A stretch of DNA of 43,521 nucleotides from the NCBI GenBank assembly GCA_934358405.1, contig CAKRKL010000005.1:1-43521 (forward strand). The letters are read 5' to 3'. This stretch comes from an uncultured Blautia sp. (GTDB lineage Bacteria > Bacillota > Clostridia > Lachnospirales > Lachnospiraceae). Under the pieces are notes generated by a model. It did no database searches and had not been told where the DNA came from. It was given only the letters and a program-made list of their open reading frames with translations. This document shows, one piece after another, positions 34,090 through 42,656 of this stretch (its first letter is position 1; every line of letters starts with the position of its first letter). The position numbers and the translations under genes were made by a program.

Positions 34090-34843
34090 GATGTCCTCCT
34101 GTTTTTTGCTGTTTAACTGCTACCGGAAGCTGTGAGGAACCTGCTGTTCCACACTCAAGCTTTCTCCATTCCTCTTTGGAGGCCTCCCGATATTCGCCCT
34201 CCTTAAGCCCCTCCAGAGTCAGTTCCATAATACGAACACGCTTCAAGGTCTGTACCTGATAGCCAAGATATTCACACATCCGCCGGATCTGGCGGTTCAG
34301 ACCCTGTGTAAGAATGATCCGAAAAGATTTTTTTCCTGTTTTTTCTACAAAGCAGGGGCGGGTTACCGTATCAAGAATGGGAATCCCGGATGACATCTTT
34401 TTAACAAAGCTTTCATCTAATGGTTTATCTACTGTCACCAGATATTCCTTCTCATGATAGTTGCCGGCGCGCATAATCTTATTCACCAGATCTCCCTGAT
34501 TTGTCAAAAGCAGAAGTCCTTCAGACTCCTTGTCAAGACGGCCTATCGGATAAACCCGCAAGGGATAATTTAAATATTGGGTTACCGTGGTCTCCTGCCG
34601 CTGCTGCTTCGTGCTGCAGACAATGCCCCTGGGCTTGTAAAATAAAAGAAGCACCTTCTCTTTGTTTTTTTCCACAGGCTTCCCATCCACGTAAACCACT
34701 GTGTCAGATGTAATTTTCTCTCCCGGCTCTGCTTTATGACCGTCCGCAGTGACTCTTCCAGCCTGAATCAGGCTGTCTGCTTCACGTCTTGAACAAAAAC
34801 CGGCTTCACTTAAGTATTTGTTTATTCTGATTTTTTCGTCCAT
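33923..34843 (-). CDS. RluF-like 23S rRNA pseudouridine synthase with run-on tail
   Basis: The start is ATG at 34843 (MDEKIRINKYLSEAGFCSRREA), an S4 domain at residues 1-60. The catalytic region is YPIGRLDKESEGLLLLTNQGDL (Asp in GRLD), then LTQGLNRQIRRMCEYLGYQV, matching RluF. The family-like part ends near KEEWRKLECG, about residue 233. About 75 further residues, rich in Gly/Arg/Gln, run into ligA in another frame before a stop. The ordinary stop seems to have been lost by a frameshift or mutation. A sequencing error would give the same picture. Confidence 0.87.
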   Translation of the reverse strand: MDEKIRINKYLSEAGFCSRREADSLIQAGRVTADGHKAEPGEKITSDTVVYVDGKPVEKNKEKVLLLFYKPRGIVCSTKQQRQETTVTQYLNYPLRVYPIGRLDKESEGLLLLTNQGDLVNKIMRAGNYHEKEYLVTVDKPLDESFVKKMSSGIPILDTVTRPCFVEKTGKKSFRIILTQGLNRQIRRMCEYLGYQVQTLKRVRIMELTLEGLKEGEYREASKEEWRKLECGTAGSSQLPVAVKQQKTGGHHGKFSTTNERTGRNPEWSRQGILPGRQGNHEQSGVRQSVRPAGAAGKGNRHRSHK

Positions 34844-34895
34844 TGCCCCATTATATATTTTTTTGAACACATGTGCAAGGCAAACATCACCGGAA

Positions 34896-34937
34896 AACAA
34901 AAACAGACCAGCTCCCTTTTGGATTTCCGGTCTGTTT
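34896..34937 (-). terminator. Terminator after the NhaC-family gene
   Basis: On the minus strand AAACAGACC pairs with GGTCTGTTT across a 19-nt loop, followed by TTGTTTTCC. It ends the transcript from 36580 and precedes the synthase gene. Confidence 0.75.
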
Positions 34938-34957
34938 CTGTTTGAAGCCAAAACTGC

Positions 34958-36580
34958 TTATTCTGTTTTTAAATCGCTGAATTTAAATTTCACCACAAGC
35001 ATTGCCCCCATCATAAGCAGCACGCCTATGATCAGGCACAGCGGACTCTGAATGAAGCCTGCAAAAATGTAGGTTACAAAGGATACCACCGCAGCTACAG
35101 CCGCATAGGGCAGCTGAGTAGAAACATGATTTACATGATCGCACTGTGCACCTGCTGAAGCCATGATGGTAGTATCAGAAATAGGGGAACAATGATCACC
35201 GCATACAGCACCTGCCATGCAGGCAGAAATGGAAATGATCATCAGATCTCCAGGTGTATTTTCAAATACGTGTACTACGATCGGAATCAGAATTCCAAAG
35301 GTTCCCCAGGAAGTGCCTGTTGCAAAGGCCAGAAAGCATGCAACAATAAAAATAATTGCCGGCAGCATATTCACCAGGCCACCTGCTGAGGATTTCACAA
35401 GTGCGGCAACAAATTCTGCTGCTCCAAGGCTATCTGTCATGCTTTTTAAGGTCCACGCAAAGGTAAGGATCAAAATTGCGGAAACCATTGACTTAAAGCC
35501 TTCCGGAATGCAAGCCATACAATCACGGAAGGAGAGCACCTTGCGCACCATGTAAAGAAGAATTGTCACAACAAGACCAAAAAAGCTGCCAAGTACAAGT
35601 CCTACAGATGCATCGCTTCTGGAAAAAGCAGTTACAAAATCTGTTCCGCTGAAAAATCCCCCTGTATAAATCATACCGATGACACAGCAGATTACAAGGG
35701 AAACAATGGGGATCAGAAGATCCATTACCTTTCCTCTGGGATTCACAGATCCTTCCTCTTCCCCGGAAGCATAGGGACGGGCTGCTGTAGTAAACAGATC
35801 TCCCTTTAATGCGTTGGACTCATGAATGCCCATAGTGCCAAATTCTTCTTTCATCAGAACCATGGAGACCATCATGACAAGAGTTAAAAGCGCATAGTAA
35901 TTGTAAGGAATAGCCCTCACAAAAACAGACATTCCGTCCTCGCCCGGAACAAAGCCACTCACTGCTGCCGCCCAGGAAGAAATCGGCGCAATAATACAGA
36001 TAGGTGCTGCTGTGGCATCGATCAAATAAGCCAGCTTTGCACGAGATACATGATGCTGATCCGTAATAGGACGCATAACGCTTCCTACTGTAAGGCAATT
36101 GAAATAGTCATCAATAAAAATCAGCACGCCAAGAAGAATTGTAGCAAGCTCTGCACCCACTCTTGTTTTGATATGTTTGCCTGCCCAGTGCCCAAATGCC
36201 GCAGATCCTCCTGCACGGTTCATCAGGCATACCATAATTCCAAGGATCACAAGGAACACAAGAATTCCCACATTACTTTCAGAAGAAAGTACGCTGATGA
36301 TTCCTCCTGAAAAAATCTGGTTTACAGTTCCCTCAAAATTACCTCCGGAATACAAAAGTGCTCCCACCAGGATTCCAAGAAACAAGGAGCTGTAAACTTC
36401 CTTTGTGATCAGTGCCAGAACAATTGCCACAACAGGTGGTACCAATGACCAGAAGGTGGCATAAACTGCCGGAGTGGCAGCTCCCTCCTCACCGGCTGCC
36501 AGTACAGCCACCGGACAAGCCAGCATCAATATGAGCACTGCCGCAAACAGCCCAACAAATTTACTGCTTTTGTTTTTCAT
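34958..36580 (-). CDS. NhaC-family transporter, predicted lysine transporter
   Basis: This is 540 aa from the ATG at 36580 with AGGGAGG upstream; an in-frame Met at 36676 lies inside the riboswitch and is rejected. It has a signal-like first helix and about 12 further helices with NhaC features (VPPVVAIVLALITKEVYSSLF, IFIDDYFNCLTVGSVMRPITD, SAGAQCDHVNHVSTQLPYA). The leader contains a complete lysine riboswitch, and NhaC relatives under this riboswitch (LysW group) are predicted lysine importers. A Na+/H+ antiporter role is the alternative. Confidence 0.9.
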   Translation of the reverse strand: MKNKSSKFVGLFAAVLILMLACPVAVLAAGEEGAATPAVYATFWSLVPPVVAIVLALITKEVYSSLFLGILVGALLYSGGNFEGTVNQIFSGGIISVLSSESNVGILVFLVILGIMVCLMNRAGGSAAFGHWAGKHIKTRVGAELATILLGVLIFIDDYFNCLTVGSVMRPITDQHHVSRAKLAYLIDATAAPICIIAPISSWAAAVSGFVPGEDGMSVFVRAIPYNYYALLTLVMMVSMVLMKEEFGTMGIHESNALKGDLFTTAARPYASGEEEGSVNPRGKVMDLLIPIVSLVICCVIGMIYTGGFFSGTDFVTAFSRSDASVGLVLGSFFGLVVTILLYMVRKVLSFRDCMACIPEGFKSMVSAILILTFAWTLKSMTDSLGAAEFVAALVKSSAGGLVNMLPAIIFIVACFLAFATGTSWGTFGILIPIVVHVFENTPGDLMIISISACMAGAVCGDHCSPISDTTIMASAGAQCDHVNHVSTQLPYAAVAAVVSFVTYIFAGFIQSPLCLIIGVLLMMGAMLVVKFKFSDLKTE

Positions 36581-36640
36581 AATCGATTTCCTCCCTCTTT
36601 TTCGAACACACGAATTTTTGGCATAGAACCTCCAGAATGC

Positions 36641-36684
36641 AAAAATACCATGAATGCAGTCCGCTATGGGACACATTCATGGCA
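36641..36684 (-). terminator. Riboswitch-controlled terminator
   Basis: CCATGAATG (36682-36674) pairs with CATTCATGG (36656-36648), followed by TATTTTT. The loop has ATAGCG (36667-36662), which can pair with CGCTAT (36718-36713) at the 3' side of aptamer stem P1, giving an antiterminator. Lysine binding should favour P1 and the terminator. Confidence 0.85.
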
Positions 36685-36711
36685 TTTACTCTTCACAGGA
36701 TCCATACCTTC

Positions 36712-36899
36712 GATAGCGCTCCACAACCGTGACAGTCTGCCGCATATTCTGCGTCAGCCCAGAGCCTTCTTCTCATGGCGAAAATAAACCCTTCGGCGGT
36801 CTCCCCTTTCTTCCCGGCCAGTCTGCCAGACGACTGAAAATCTGCAAATGTAAAGCAAATCCTCCTGACGGAATTACTGATGAAGCCCGCACCTCTATC
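36712..36899 (-). ncRNA. Lysine riboswitch (L-box) aptamer
   Basis: The minus strand carries the lysine aptamer signature in order: GATAGAGGTGCGG (36899 onward), ATCAGTAAT, AAAGGGGAGACCGCCGAAGG, GGCTCTGGGCTG and GACTGTCA, closed by CTATC (36716-36712), which pairs with the first GATAG as P1. It precedes the NhaC-family gene on the same strand and explains why that 430-nt gap has no true gene. Confidence 0.93.
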
Positions 36900-36973
36900 A
36901 TAACTTCCCGTATTCAGTTTCATAATTTCATTCTGTTTCAGATATTTCTAAATAGTGTTAAATATCTGGAAAT

Positions 36974-37002
36974 ACTGTAGCAGTTTTCGCCTGCAATTGC
37001 AA
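36974..37002 (-). promoter_or_regulatory. Promoter of the riboswitch leader
   Basis: TTGCAA (37002-36997), a 17-nt spacer and TGC-TACAGT (-10 at 36979-36974) on the minus strand, about 70 nt before the aptamer. Confidence 0.65.
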
Positions 37003-37007
37003 GCCTT

Positions 37008-37781
37008 TTATTCATAATATTTAAAAATCCCGTAAGAATTTACCTGACTGATCAGATGATAGCCTTTCTTTTCCATGTATGCCTGTTTTTTTTCATTGGG
37101 AAGAGGAAATACGAGATAGGTGCATTCCAGCTTCTTTGCATACTTTACTACTTTTTTGATCACAGGTACCTCAGCCACCAGCTGCTCATGAAGAGCCTTG
37201 GCTGTTTTATTGATGGAGCCCCTTCCCGCTCTTCCATAAGGCATACGAATAGAGGGATCATATACCCTTACATAAGAAGAAACCTTATCATCAGATGCCA
37301 GATAAACAATCTCATCTTCTTCCTTCTGATTGTTGATCACTTCACAGATCTGGGCAAACTCATCTGGAATCTTCTGATAATTGTGAACCTTTTCATAATA
37401 TCCGGGCATATTTAATCCCACTCCGCCAAGAGCCAGAACGGCAATCATCCCAGCCAGAAAAACAGCACTTAAGCCTTTCTTTTCTCCGGCTTTTTTGATC
37501 AGGCAGGTTCCTCCGTAAGCAATCAACGGAGTCATAGGAAGAATCCACAGCACACGCCAGTAAACTGACCCACCCACGCATTTTTGTATGATCCACGCCG
37601 TAACCGGACAAAAAAATATGATAAGAACTACTGCCACATAAAGAAGCAGCTCCTTTGCTTTTTGTTTTTTTCTTCCAAAGATAAGAAAATACAAGCCTGC
37701 TACAGCAAGCAGATATTCATAAAATCCATTTCCCCAGTATTTTTGCCATGCATCCAGCGTCACAGCAATTGCCTCTCTCAT
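37008..37781 (-). CDS. Polytopic membrane protein, function unknown
   Basis: This 257-aa protein has four helices in the first 125 residues (FYEYLLAVAGLYFLIFG, ELLLYVAVVLIIFFCPV, VLWILPMTPLIAYGG, VFLAGMIAVLALGGVGL). A C-terminal soluble domain of about 130 residues follows with EIVYLASDDKVSSYVRVY and CTYLVFPLPNEKKQAYMEKKG. AGGAGG precedes the ATG. It follows the DUF6077-like gene after 72 nt that contain a dispersed repeat. It might be the other half of one bipartite membrane system; I do not recognise a family. Confidence 0.75.
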   Translation of the reverse strand: MREAIAVTLDAWQKYWGNGFYEYLLAVAGLYFLIFGRKKQKAKELLLYVAVVLIIFFCPVTAWIIQKCVGGSVYWRVLWILPMTPLIAYGGTCLIKKAGEKKGLSAVFLAGMIAVLALGGVGLNMPGYYEKVHNYQKIPDEFAQICEVINNQKEEDEIVYLASDDKVSSYVRVYDPSIRMPYGRAGRGSINKTAKALHEQLVAEVPVIKKVVKYAKKLECTYLVFPLPNEKKQAYMEKKGYHLISQVNSYGIFKYYE

Positions 37782-37838
37782 CTTATCTACCTCCTGTATT
37801 TAAGTCCTGCACACATGGGATCCAACGTGTATAATGCT

Positions 37839-37857
37839 TTTTTCAAACACGCTCTAA
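37839..37857 (-). repeat. Dispersed repeat, copy 3
   Basis: The same 19-mer as at 25122-25140, on the other strand. The TAG stop of the DUF6077-like gene lies in it. The stem partner seen at the other copies is not clear here. Confidence 0.6.
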
Positions 37858-38882
37858 AATGCCACAATATACAAAGCACCAAGCACCAGAGAGGGCAAGC
37901 AGCAAACAATGCCCTTCCAGAGTCTTTTCAGGCTCCGAAATCTCACTAGGCTTAACAGGAGAAATACTCCCATCATAAGAGGGGCCAGCATAATTCCCAT
38001 AGAGGAAAATAAGCAGCAGGCTCCGTTTGTAAGAAACAGAAGACTCCAGGGATATTTCGGCTTCTCCTGCATAAGAATTTCCATGCAAAGCAAAAACAAA
38101 AGAGGGAGAAATACTCCTGCAAGGGCTGCTTTTCCCTGCCAGATCCTGCCCATGGTAAAAATCTCCGAATTGTACACAGAATATCCGGAAAACCACAGAA
38201 TCACAGCACAGAGCATGAGAAAAATTCCCTGTTCTTTTATTTTTCCCTCAAAAAATACACGTGCGTACAAAAAAAGCACCAGATAAGCAAGCAGGATAAA
38301 TACAGGCGGAAAAATAGTATGTGCCACAACTGCCGGATGAAAGCCTCCGCATAGTCTGCTGATCACTGCAAGAAAAGCAGGAAACGGAGAAAGCACATAA
38401 CGGCTTGGAAGTTTTTTGTAGTCTGCACCTGTGTAGGGATTCACAGCATACACAGAATCCGTCTGAACCGCTGTAGTGGCTGTACCTACATAAAACGCAT
38501 CATCCTCATCCATATGCGCAAAAAGCACCACGATCACAAGCTGCACCAGGATCAGGGCAGCGGCAGCGATCAGTTCACCTGACAGCCTTGGCTTTTTCAT
38601 GACGGGCCTGCCGGCTTTTTTATTTTTATAAAGCACCCGGATTCCACCCACAGCCAGAAGCACAGACACCAAAGCGTAGGCTGCTGCCAGTACATGAAGG
38701 GGCAGTCCGGCAAAGATTGCCGTAAGGCAGAGCAGCTCTGTAACAGCAAACAACAGAACATACCCGGCCAAAAGATATTCGCTCCAGTGCCTTATCTGTC
38801 TGCGAAAATAAAAAACTCCTGCAAGCCAGGGAAGCACCATCAGCCATATGGCTGACAGCATTCCCTTAAAAACAAATCCCAT
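37854..38882 (-). CDS. DUF6077-like polytopic membrane protein
   Basis: This 342-aa protein has about nine hydrophobic helices (LSAIWLMVLPWLAGVFYF, LLAGYVLLFAVTELLCL, LIAAAALILVQLVIVVLFAH, LLVFLYARVFFEG). The outward loop HMDEDDAFYVGTATTAVQTD resembles the DDAFY acidic loop of DUF6077 and GT-C-type membrane proteins. It starts 3 nt after the xanthine dehydrogenase large-subunit stop, so it is co-transcribed. Its end, GALYIVAF with a TAG inside a dispersed repeat, looks shorter than I expect for the family and may be truncated. Function is unknown. Confidence 0.7.
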   Translation of the reverse strand: MGFVFKGMLSAIWLMVLPWLAGVFYFRRQIRHWSEYLLAGYVLLFAVTELLCLTAIFAGLPLHVLAAAYALVSVLLAVGGIRVLYKNKKAGRPVMKKPRLSGELIAAAALILVQLVIVVLFAHMDEDDAFYVGTATTAVQTDSVYAVNPYTGADYKKLPSRYVLSPFPAFLAVISRLCGGFHPAVVAHTIFPPVFILLAYLVLFLYARVFFEGKIKEQGIFLMLCAVILWFSGYSVYNSEIFTMGRIWQGKAALAGVFLPLLFLLCMEILMQEKPKYPWSLLFLTNGACCLFSSMGIMLAPLMMGVFLLLSLVRFRSLKRLWKGIVCCLPSLVLGALYIVAF

Positions 38883-38885
38883 ATA

Positions 38886-41174
38886 TTATTTCTCCAGTTC
38901 TTTTTCCAGAATTCCCATGGCAACCTTCTCCGGGGTAATCGGAAGCTCTCTTACACGCACACCGGAGGCATTGTACACTGCATCTGCAATAGCAGGACAA
39001 GGAGTATCAATTACCAGCTCTCCAATGGACTTGGCTCCAAAAGGACCGCTCTTTTCGTAGCTGCTCTCAAACTCCACACGGATATTTCCGATGTCCACGC
39101 GGCTTGGGATCTTGTACTGCATGAAAGAGTTCTCGCGGATCTTACCCTCTTTGGAATATTGTACATTCTCCATAAGAGCCATTCCGATTCCCTGGGAAAC
39201 CCCTCCCTCTGTCTGCACACGGGCAAGATTAGGGTTAATAGGAGTTCCGCAGTCTACCACTGCCACATAATCGATCAGCTCAATATTTCCGGTCTCTTTA
39301 TCCACTTCCACCTCAGCTGCACCGATCATATACGGCGGAGGAGAAATCTTGGAAGAAAAGGCGGTGGTTACCTGAAGCTCCTGCGTATTGCCGCAGGTTC
39401 CCTTATAGGCAACATCCTGAAGACTGACCTCTTTATCCCCTGCATAAACTCTTTTTCCGTCAAATTCAGCTTCTTCTGCATCTACCCCAAGCAGTCCTGC
39501 GCCTACCTTGATGATTCGCTTCTTCAATTCACTGCAGGCATTGATTACCGCATTTCCTGTGGCATAGGTGGTAGCAGAGGCATAAGAGCCGGAATCATAT
39601 GGGGAAACATCCGTATCCACTCCAAATGCAACCACATTGTCAAATTCCGTTTCCAGGCAGTCTGCTGCCATCTGAGAAAGAATCGTATCACATCCGGTAC
39701 CCATATCCGCACATCCAAGGGATAATGTATAGGAAGCGTCCTCATTCAGCTTCAGGGTTGCACCTCCAACGTCTACATTAGAAATAGAGGAGCCCTGCAT
39801 TGCCATGGCAAGACCTACACCTCTTACTTTTCCATTTCCCATGTCCCTGCATGGATATTTCTCATCCCAGCCAATCATCTCCTTGGCACGGGCAAGACAA
39901 CGATCCATGGTACAGCTTGCCGTGTGGGTCAGATTGCCGTCATAATCGTACATTCTTTCCCCTTCAACAGGCATATTCAATTCACGGATTCTGGCAGGAT
40001 CCATGTTCATTTTGTGCGCCAGCTCATTTACAGCAGACTCTACTGCATATATACCCTGTGTAGCGCCATAGCCGCGGTATGCACCTGCTGCCTGAACATT
40101 GGTGTATACAACTTCATAATCAAAGTCGTAGGCCTCAAGATTCCGATACAGTGCAATGGCCTTATGCCCTGTCAGACCCACAGTTGTAGGGCTGTGATCT
40201 CCATATGCGCCTGCATTGGAAAGGGCTTCCACCTTAATTCCCTTTACAATACCATTCTCATCCGCTCCAACCTGTACATGGACCTCCATCTCATGACGGG
40301 GAGAAGCACAGATCAGGGCCTCGTGGCGGCTGTAAACGATCTTGGACGGACGGCCGGTCAGCCAGGTGACAATTGCCGGGTAAATCTCGCAAACCTCTGT
40401 CTGCTTGGCACCAAAGCCGCCTCCGATACGAGGCTTGATCACACGAATCTTAGAGGATGGAATTCCAAGGGCATTTCCAAGGATTCTTCGAAGATGGAAA
40501 GGAACCTGTGTAGAGGCTACCACATTCAGTCTTCCAAAATGATCCTTGGTACAGTATGCACGGAAGGTTTCCATCATACACTGCTGGTCTGCCTTTGTAT
40601 GGTAAACCTCATCTACCGTATATTTGCAGCTGGCAAGAACAGCGTCAATGTCACCCATTTCCTCATGGCCTTTGGCAGCAAGGTTTCGCTTGTTGTCAGC
40701 ACCTACAGGGAACTTGGATTCCCAGTTCTCTTCAGGATGAACAAGAACCGGATTGTCTTTGGCTGTATGCATATCCAGAACCGGTGTTTCCACACGGTAT
40801 TTCACTTTAATGCGTTTCAGGGCAAGGTCAACTGCCGCCTCTGTCTCGCCTGCTACAATTGCTACTGCATCTCCCACAAAACGCAGATGCTGATCCAGGA
40901 TCAATCTGTCATAGGGGCTGAATTCCGGATAAGTCTGTCCTGCAGAAGCAAACCTTTTCTTCGGAACATCTTCCCAGGTAAGAACGCAGGCAATACCATC
41001 TGTTTTCTTCGCATTCTCAGTTTTGATCTCCTCTATCCAGGCATTGGCATAAGGACTTCTTAATATCTTAATAATCAGGCATTCCTTAGGTGCCAGGTCA
41101 TCGGTATATACAGGCTGTCCTGTAACCAGTGCCATGGCATCTTTTTTCTGCAAAGACTGATTTACATAGCTCAT
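38886..41174 (-). CDS. Xanthine dehydrogenase-family molybdenum-binding subunit
   Basis: This 762-aa large subunit of a molybdenum hydroxylase has an aldehyde oxidase/xanthine dehydrogenase a/b-hammerhead domain (about 14-125) and two molybdopterin-binding domains (about 135-370 and 395-700). It shows IGGGFGAKQTEV, AYRGYGATQGIYAVESAVNELA and VQTEGGVSQGIGMALMEN. The catalytic Glu is Glu719 in KSIGELVIDTPCPAIADA. It may act on xanthine or another heterocycle; the residues seen do not decide. Its start overlaps the FeS subunit end (4 bp). Confidence 0.93.
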   Translation of the reverse strand: MSYVNQSLQKKDAMALVTGQPVYTDDLAPKECLIIKILRSPYANAWIEEIKTENAKKTDGIACVLTWEDVPKKRFASAGQTYPEFSPYDRLILDQHLRFVGDAVAIVAGETEAAVDLALKRIKVKYRVETPVLDMHTAKDNPVLVHPEENWESKFPVGADNKRNLAAKGHEEMGDIDAVLASCKYTVDEVYHTKADQQCMMETFRAYCTKDHFGRLNVVASTQVPFHLRRILGNALGIPSSKIRVIKPRIGGGFGAKQTEVCEIYPAIVTWLTGRPSKIVYSRHEALICASPRHEMEVHVQVGADENGIVKGIKVEALSNAGAYGDHSPTTVGLTGHKAIALYRNLEAYDFDYEVVYTNVQAAGAYRGYGATQGIYAVESAVNELAHKMNMDPARIRELNMPVEGERMYDYDGNLTHTASCTMDRCLARAKEMIGWDEKYPCRDMGNGKVRGVGLAMAMQGSSISNVDVGGATLKLNEDASYTLSLGCADMGTGCDTILSQMAADCLETEFDNVVAFGVDTDVSPYDSGSYASATTYATGNAVINACSELKKRIIKVGAGLLGVDAEEAEFDGKRVYAGDKEVSLQDVAYKGTCGNTQELQVTTAFSSKISPPPYMIGAAEVEVDKETGNIELIDYVAVVDCGTPINPNLARVQTEGGVSQGIGMALMENVQYSKEGKIRENSFMQYKIPSRVDIGNIRVEFESSYEKSGPFGAKSIGELVIDTPCPAIADAVYNASGVRVRELPITPEKVAMGILEKELEK

Positions 41175-41647
41175 GCCTGCACCTCCTTCTCCTGGTTCTT
41201 CTTATATTCCAGATATTTCAGAATACTTCTGGTCTGTCCCACAAAGCCGGAGCAGCGGCATAAATTTCCGGCCAGATACTCCTTGATCTCATCCTCTGTA
41301 GGATCTGTCAATTCCTTTGTCATGGCGATCACATTCATAATAAAGCCCGGATTGCAGAAGCCGCACTGCTCTGCGCCTTCATTGGCAAGAAATGTACCAA
41401 ATTCTTTGGCTTCTTCCTGAAGACCTTCCATAGTCATAACCCTTTTGCCGTCAATGCGTGCTGCCAGAACGGAACAGGAAAGCATAGGTCTTCCCTCCAC
41501 CAGAACGGTGCAAAGACCACAGTTAGCAGTCTCACAGCCTCTTTTTACACTGTAGCAGCCAAGGCTTCGAAGGAAATCCAGAAGCAGGGTATCCGGACGG
41601 ATTTCTTCTTCTTTTTTAACTCCGTTCAGCCAAAAATTAATTTTCAT
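41171..41647 (-). CDS. Xanthine dehydrogenase-family [2Fe-2S] subunit
   Basis: This 158-aa electron-transfer subunit carries two [2Fe-2S] clusters. The plant-type site is Cys38, 43, 46 and 58 (GCETANCGLCTVLVEG and MLSC). The C-terminal helical site is QCGFCNPGF with LCRCSGFVGQ. The ATG at 41647 is preferred (GGGAGG upstream) over GTG at 41650. It overlaps the FAD subunit gene and the molybdenum subunit gene, so the three are coupled. Confidence 0.94.
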   Translation of the reverse strand: MKINFWLNGVKKEEEIRPDTLLLDFLRSLGCYSVKRGCETANCGLCTVLVEGRPMLSCSVLAARIDGKRVMTMEGLQEEAKEFGTFLANEGAEQCGFCNPGFIMNVIAMTKELTDPTEDEIKEYLAGNLCRCSGFVGQTRSILKYLEYKKNQEKEVQA

Positions 41648-42455
41648 CACTCATACCTCCCACTGCTTCCAATGCTCTTCTTGTAAGGACCTTCACAAGA
41701 AGGGTTCTGTACTTGGCACTTCCTCTCATATTTCCTGAGGTAGGAACCTTCTTGGCCGCATAGTCTGCAAATTTCTCATAAGCTGCCTTCTTCTCTTCCT
41801 CAGAAAGTGTCTGCGCATCCTTCAAAATGTTCTCCTCATCCTCCAGAAGAAATGCCTTAGACGGACGGGCACCGTAAACAGCCTTCATGCCATCTTCAGA
41901 CAGGCTTACACAGCAGGCAAGCACAGGAAAATCAGTCTTTGTGTTACGCTGGCTTAGGTATGCAGTCTTAATCGGAGTTTTCTTCACAATAATATGTACC
42001 AGAATGTCTCTGTCCTTTGGCATTTTTACAAAGTCACAAAGACAGACTCTTCCTCCCTTAAAAAGCTCAACCTCTGTATCCAGGGCTAAAAACATAGTCA
42101 GAACATCTGAGAAACCAAAACGCCCCCAGATACTTCCGCCCACTGTAGCACAGTTGCGGAACTGCACGCCTACAATGTGGCGCAGACTCTCCTTCATAGC
42201 TCCATGGGTATAGGCATGAAGTCCTTCGTGAAGCTCCAGATCACGTAAGGGAGTCATGCAGCCGATTACAAATTCTTCCTCCGTCTCTGTAATGGTGTCC
42301 AATCCAAGGCCTGAAAGGTCAATAGCTGTAGTTACATTGCGATTGCCCATTTTCAGCCATACCATTCCGCCCAGTACACAGGCGGTACGCTTCTGGTTCA
42401 GCTCATAGGCTTCTTCCAGGGATTCCGCTTTCACATAATTTTTTATTTTAAGCAT
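41637..42455 (-). CDS. Xanthine dehydrogenase-family FAD-binding subunit
   Basis: This 272-aa FAD subunit passes electrons from the Fe-S clusters onward. The FAD-binding region is seen in ACVLGGMVWLKMGNRNVTTAIDLS (about 25-48) and in RNCATVGGSIWGRFGFSDVL (about 100-120, usually TVGGN). The C-terminal CO_deh_flav domain ends MRGSAKYRTLLVKVLTRRALE. It is first in the hydroxylase operon, with an extended -10 promoter upstream. Confidence 0.92.
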   Translation of the reverse strand: MLKIKNYVKAESLEEAYELNQKRTACVLGGMVWLKMGNRNVTTAIDLSGLGLDTITETEEEFVIGCMTPLRDLELHEGLHAYTHGAMKESLRHIVGVQFRNCATVGGSIWGRFGFSDVLTMFLALDTEVELFKGGRVCLCDFVKMPKDRDILVHIIVKKTPIKTAYLSQRNTKTDFPVLACCVSLSEDGMKAVYGARPSKAFLLEDEENILKDAQTLSEEEKKAAYEKFADYAAKKVPTSGNMRGSAKYRTLLVKVLTRRALEAVGGMSDEN

Positions 42456-42486
42456 GGTGATTTCCTTTCTTTTATTATCGACTTTA

Positions 42487-42596
42487 AGTATAACAAGAAA
42501 AAATCCAAATTTCCAGCGAAATGACAGATTCAGAATATTTTTTTATTTTGATTTTATGCAAATTATATAGAAATTTTCAAATAATTATGTTATAAT
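42487..42596. promoter_or_regulatory. Divergent promoters between hydroxylase and kinase genes
   Basis: Minus strand: TGT-TATACT (-10 at 42492-42487) serves the FAD subunit gene. Plus strand: TGT-TATAAT (-10 at 42591-42596) serves the kinase-like gene. Both are extended -10 boxes in AT-rich DNA with weak -35 elements. Confidence 0.55.
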
Positions 42597-42656
42597 GCAA
42601 AAAAGAACAGATAATATACCTTTTGCACTGTTTTTATCAAAAAGGAGGCGGCGTTT

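Noticed and set aside
36693..36923. A 76-aa open frame on the minus strand before the NhaC-family gene
   Set aside because: It lies over the lysine riboswitch aptamer and terminator; its sequence is explained by RNA structure.
39924..41063. A 379-aa plus-strand open frame
   Set aside because: It is antisense to the xanthine dehydrogenase large subunit, with no RBS and no protein-like features.
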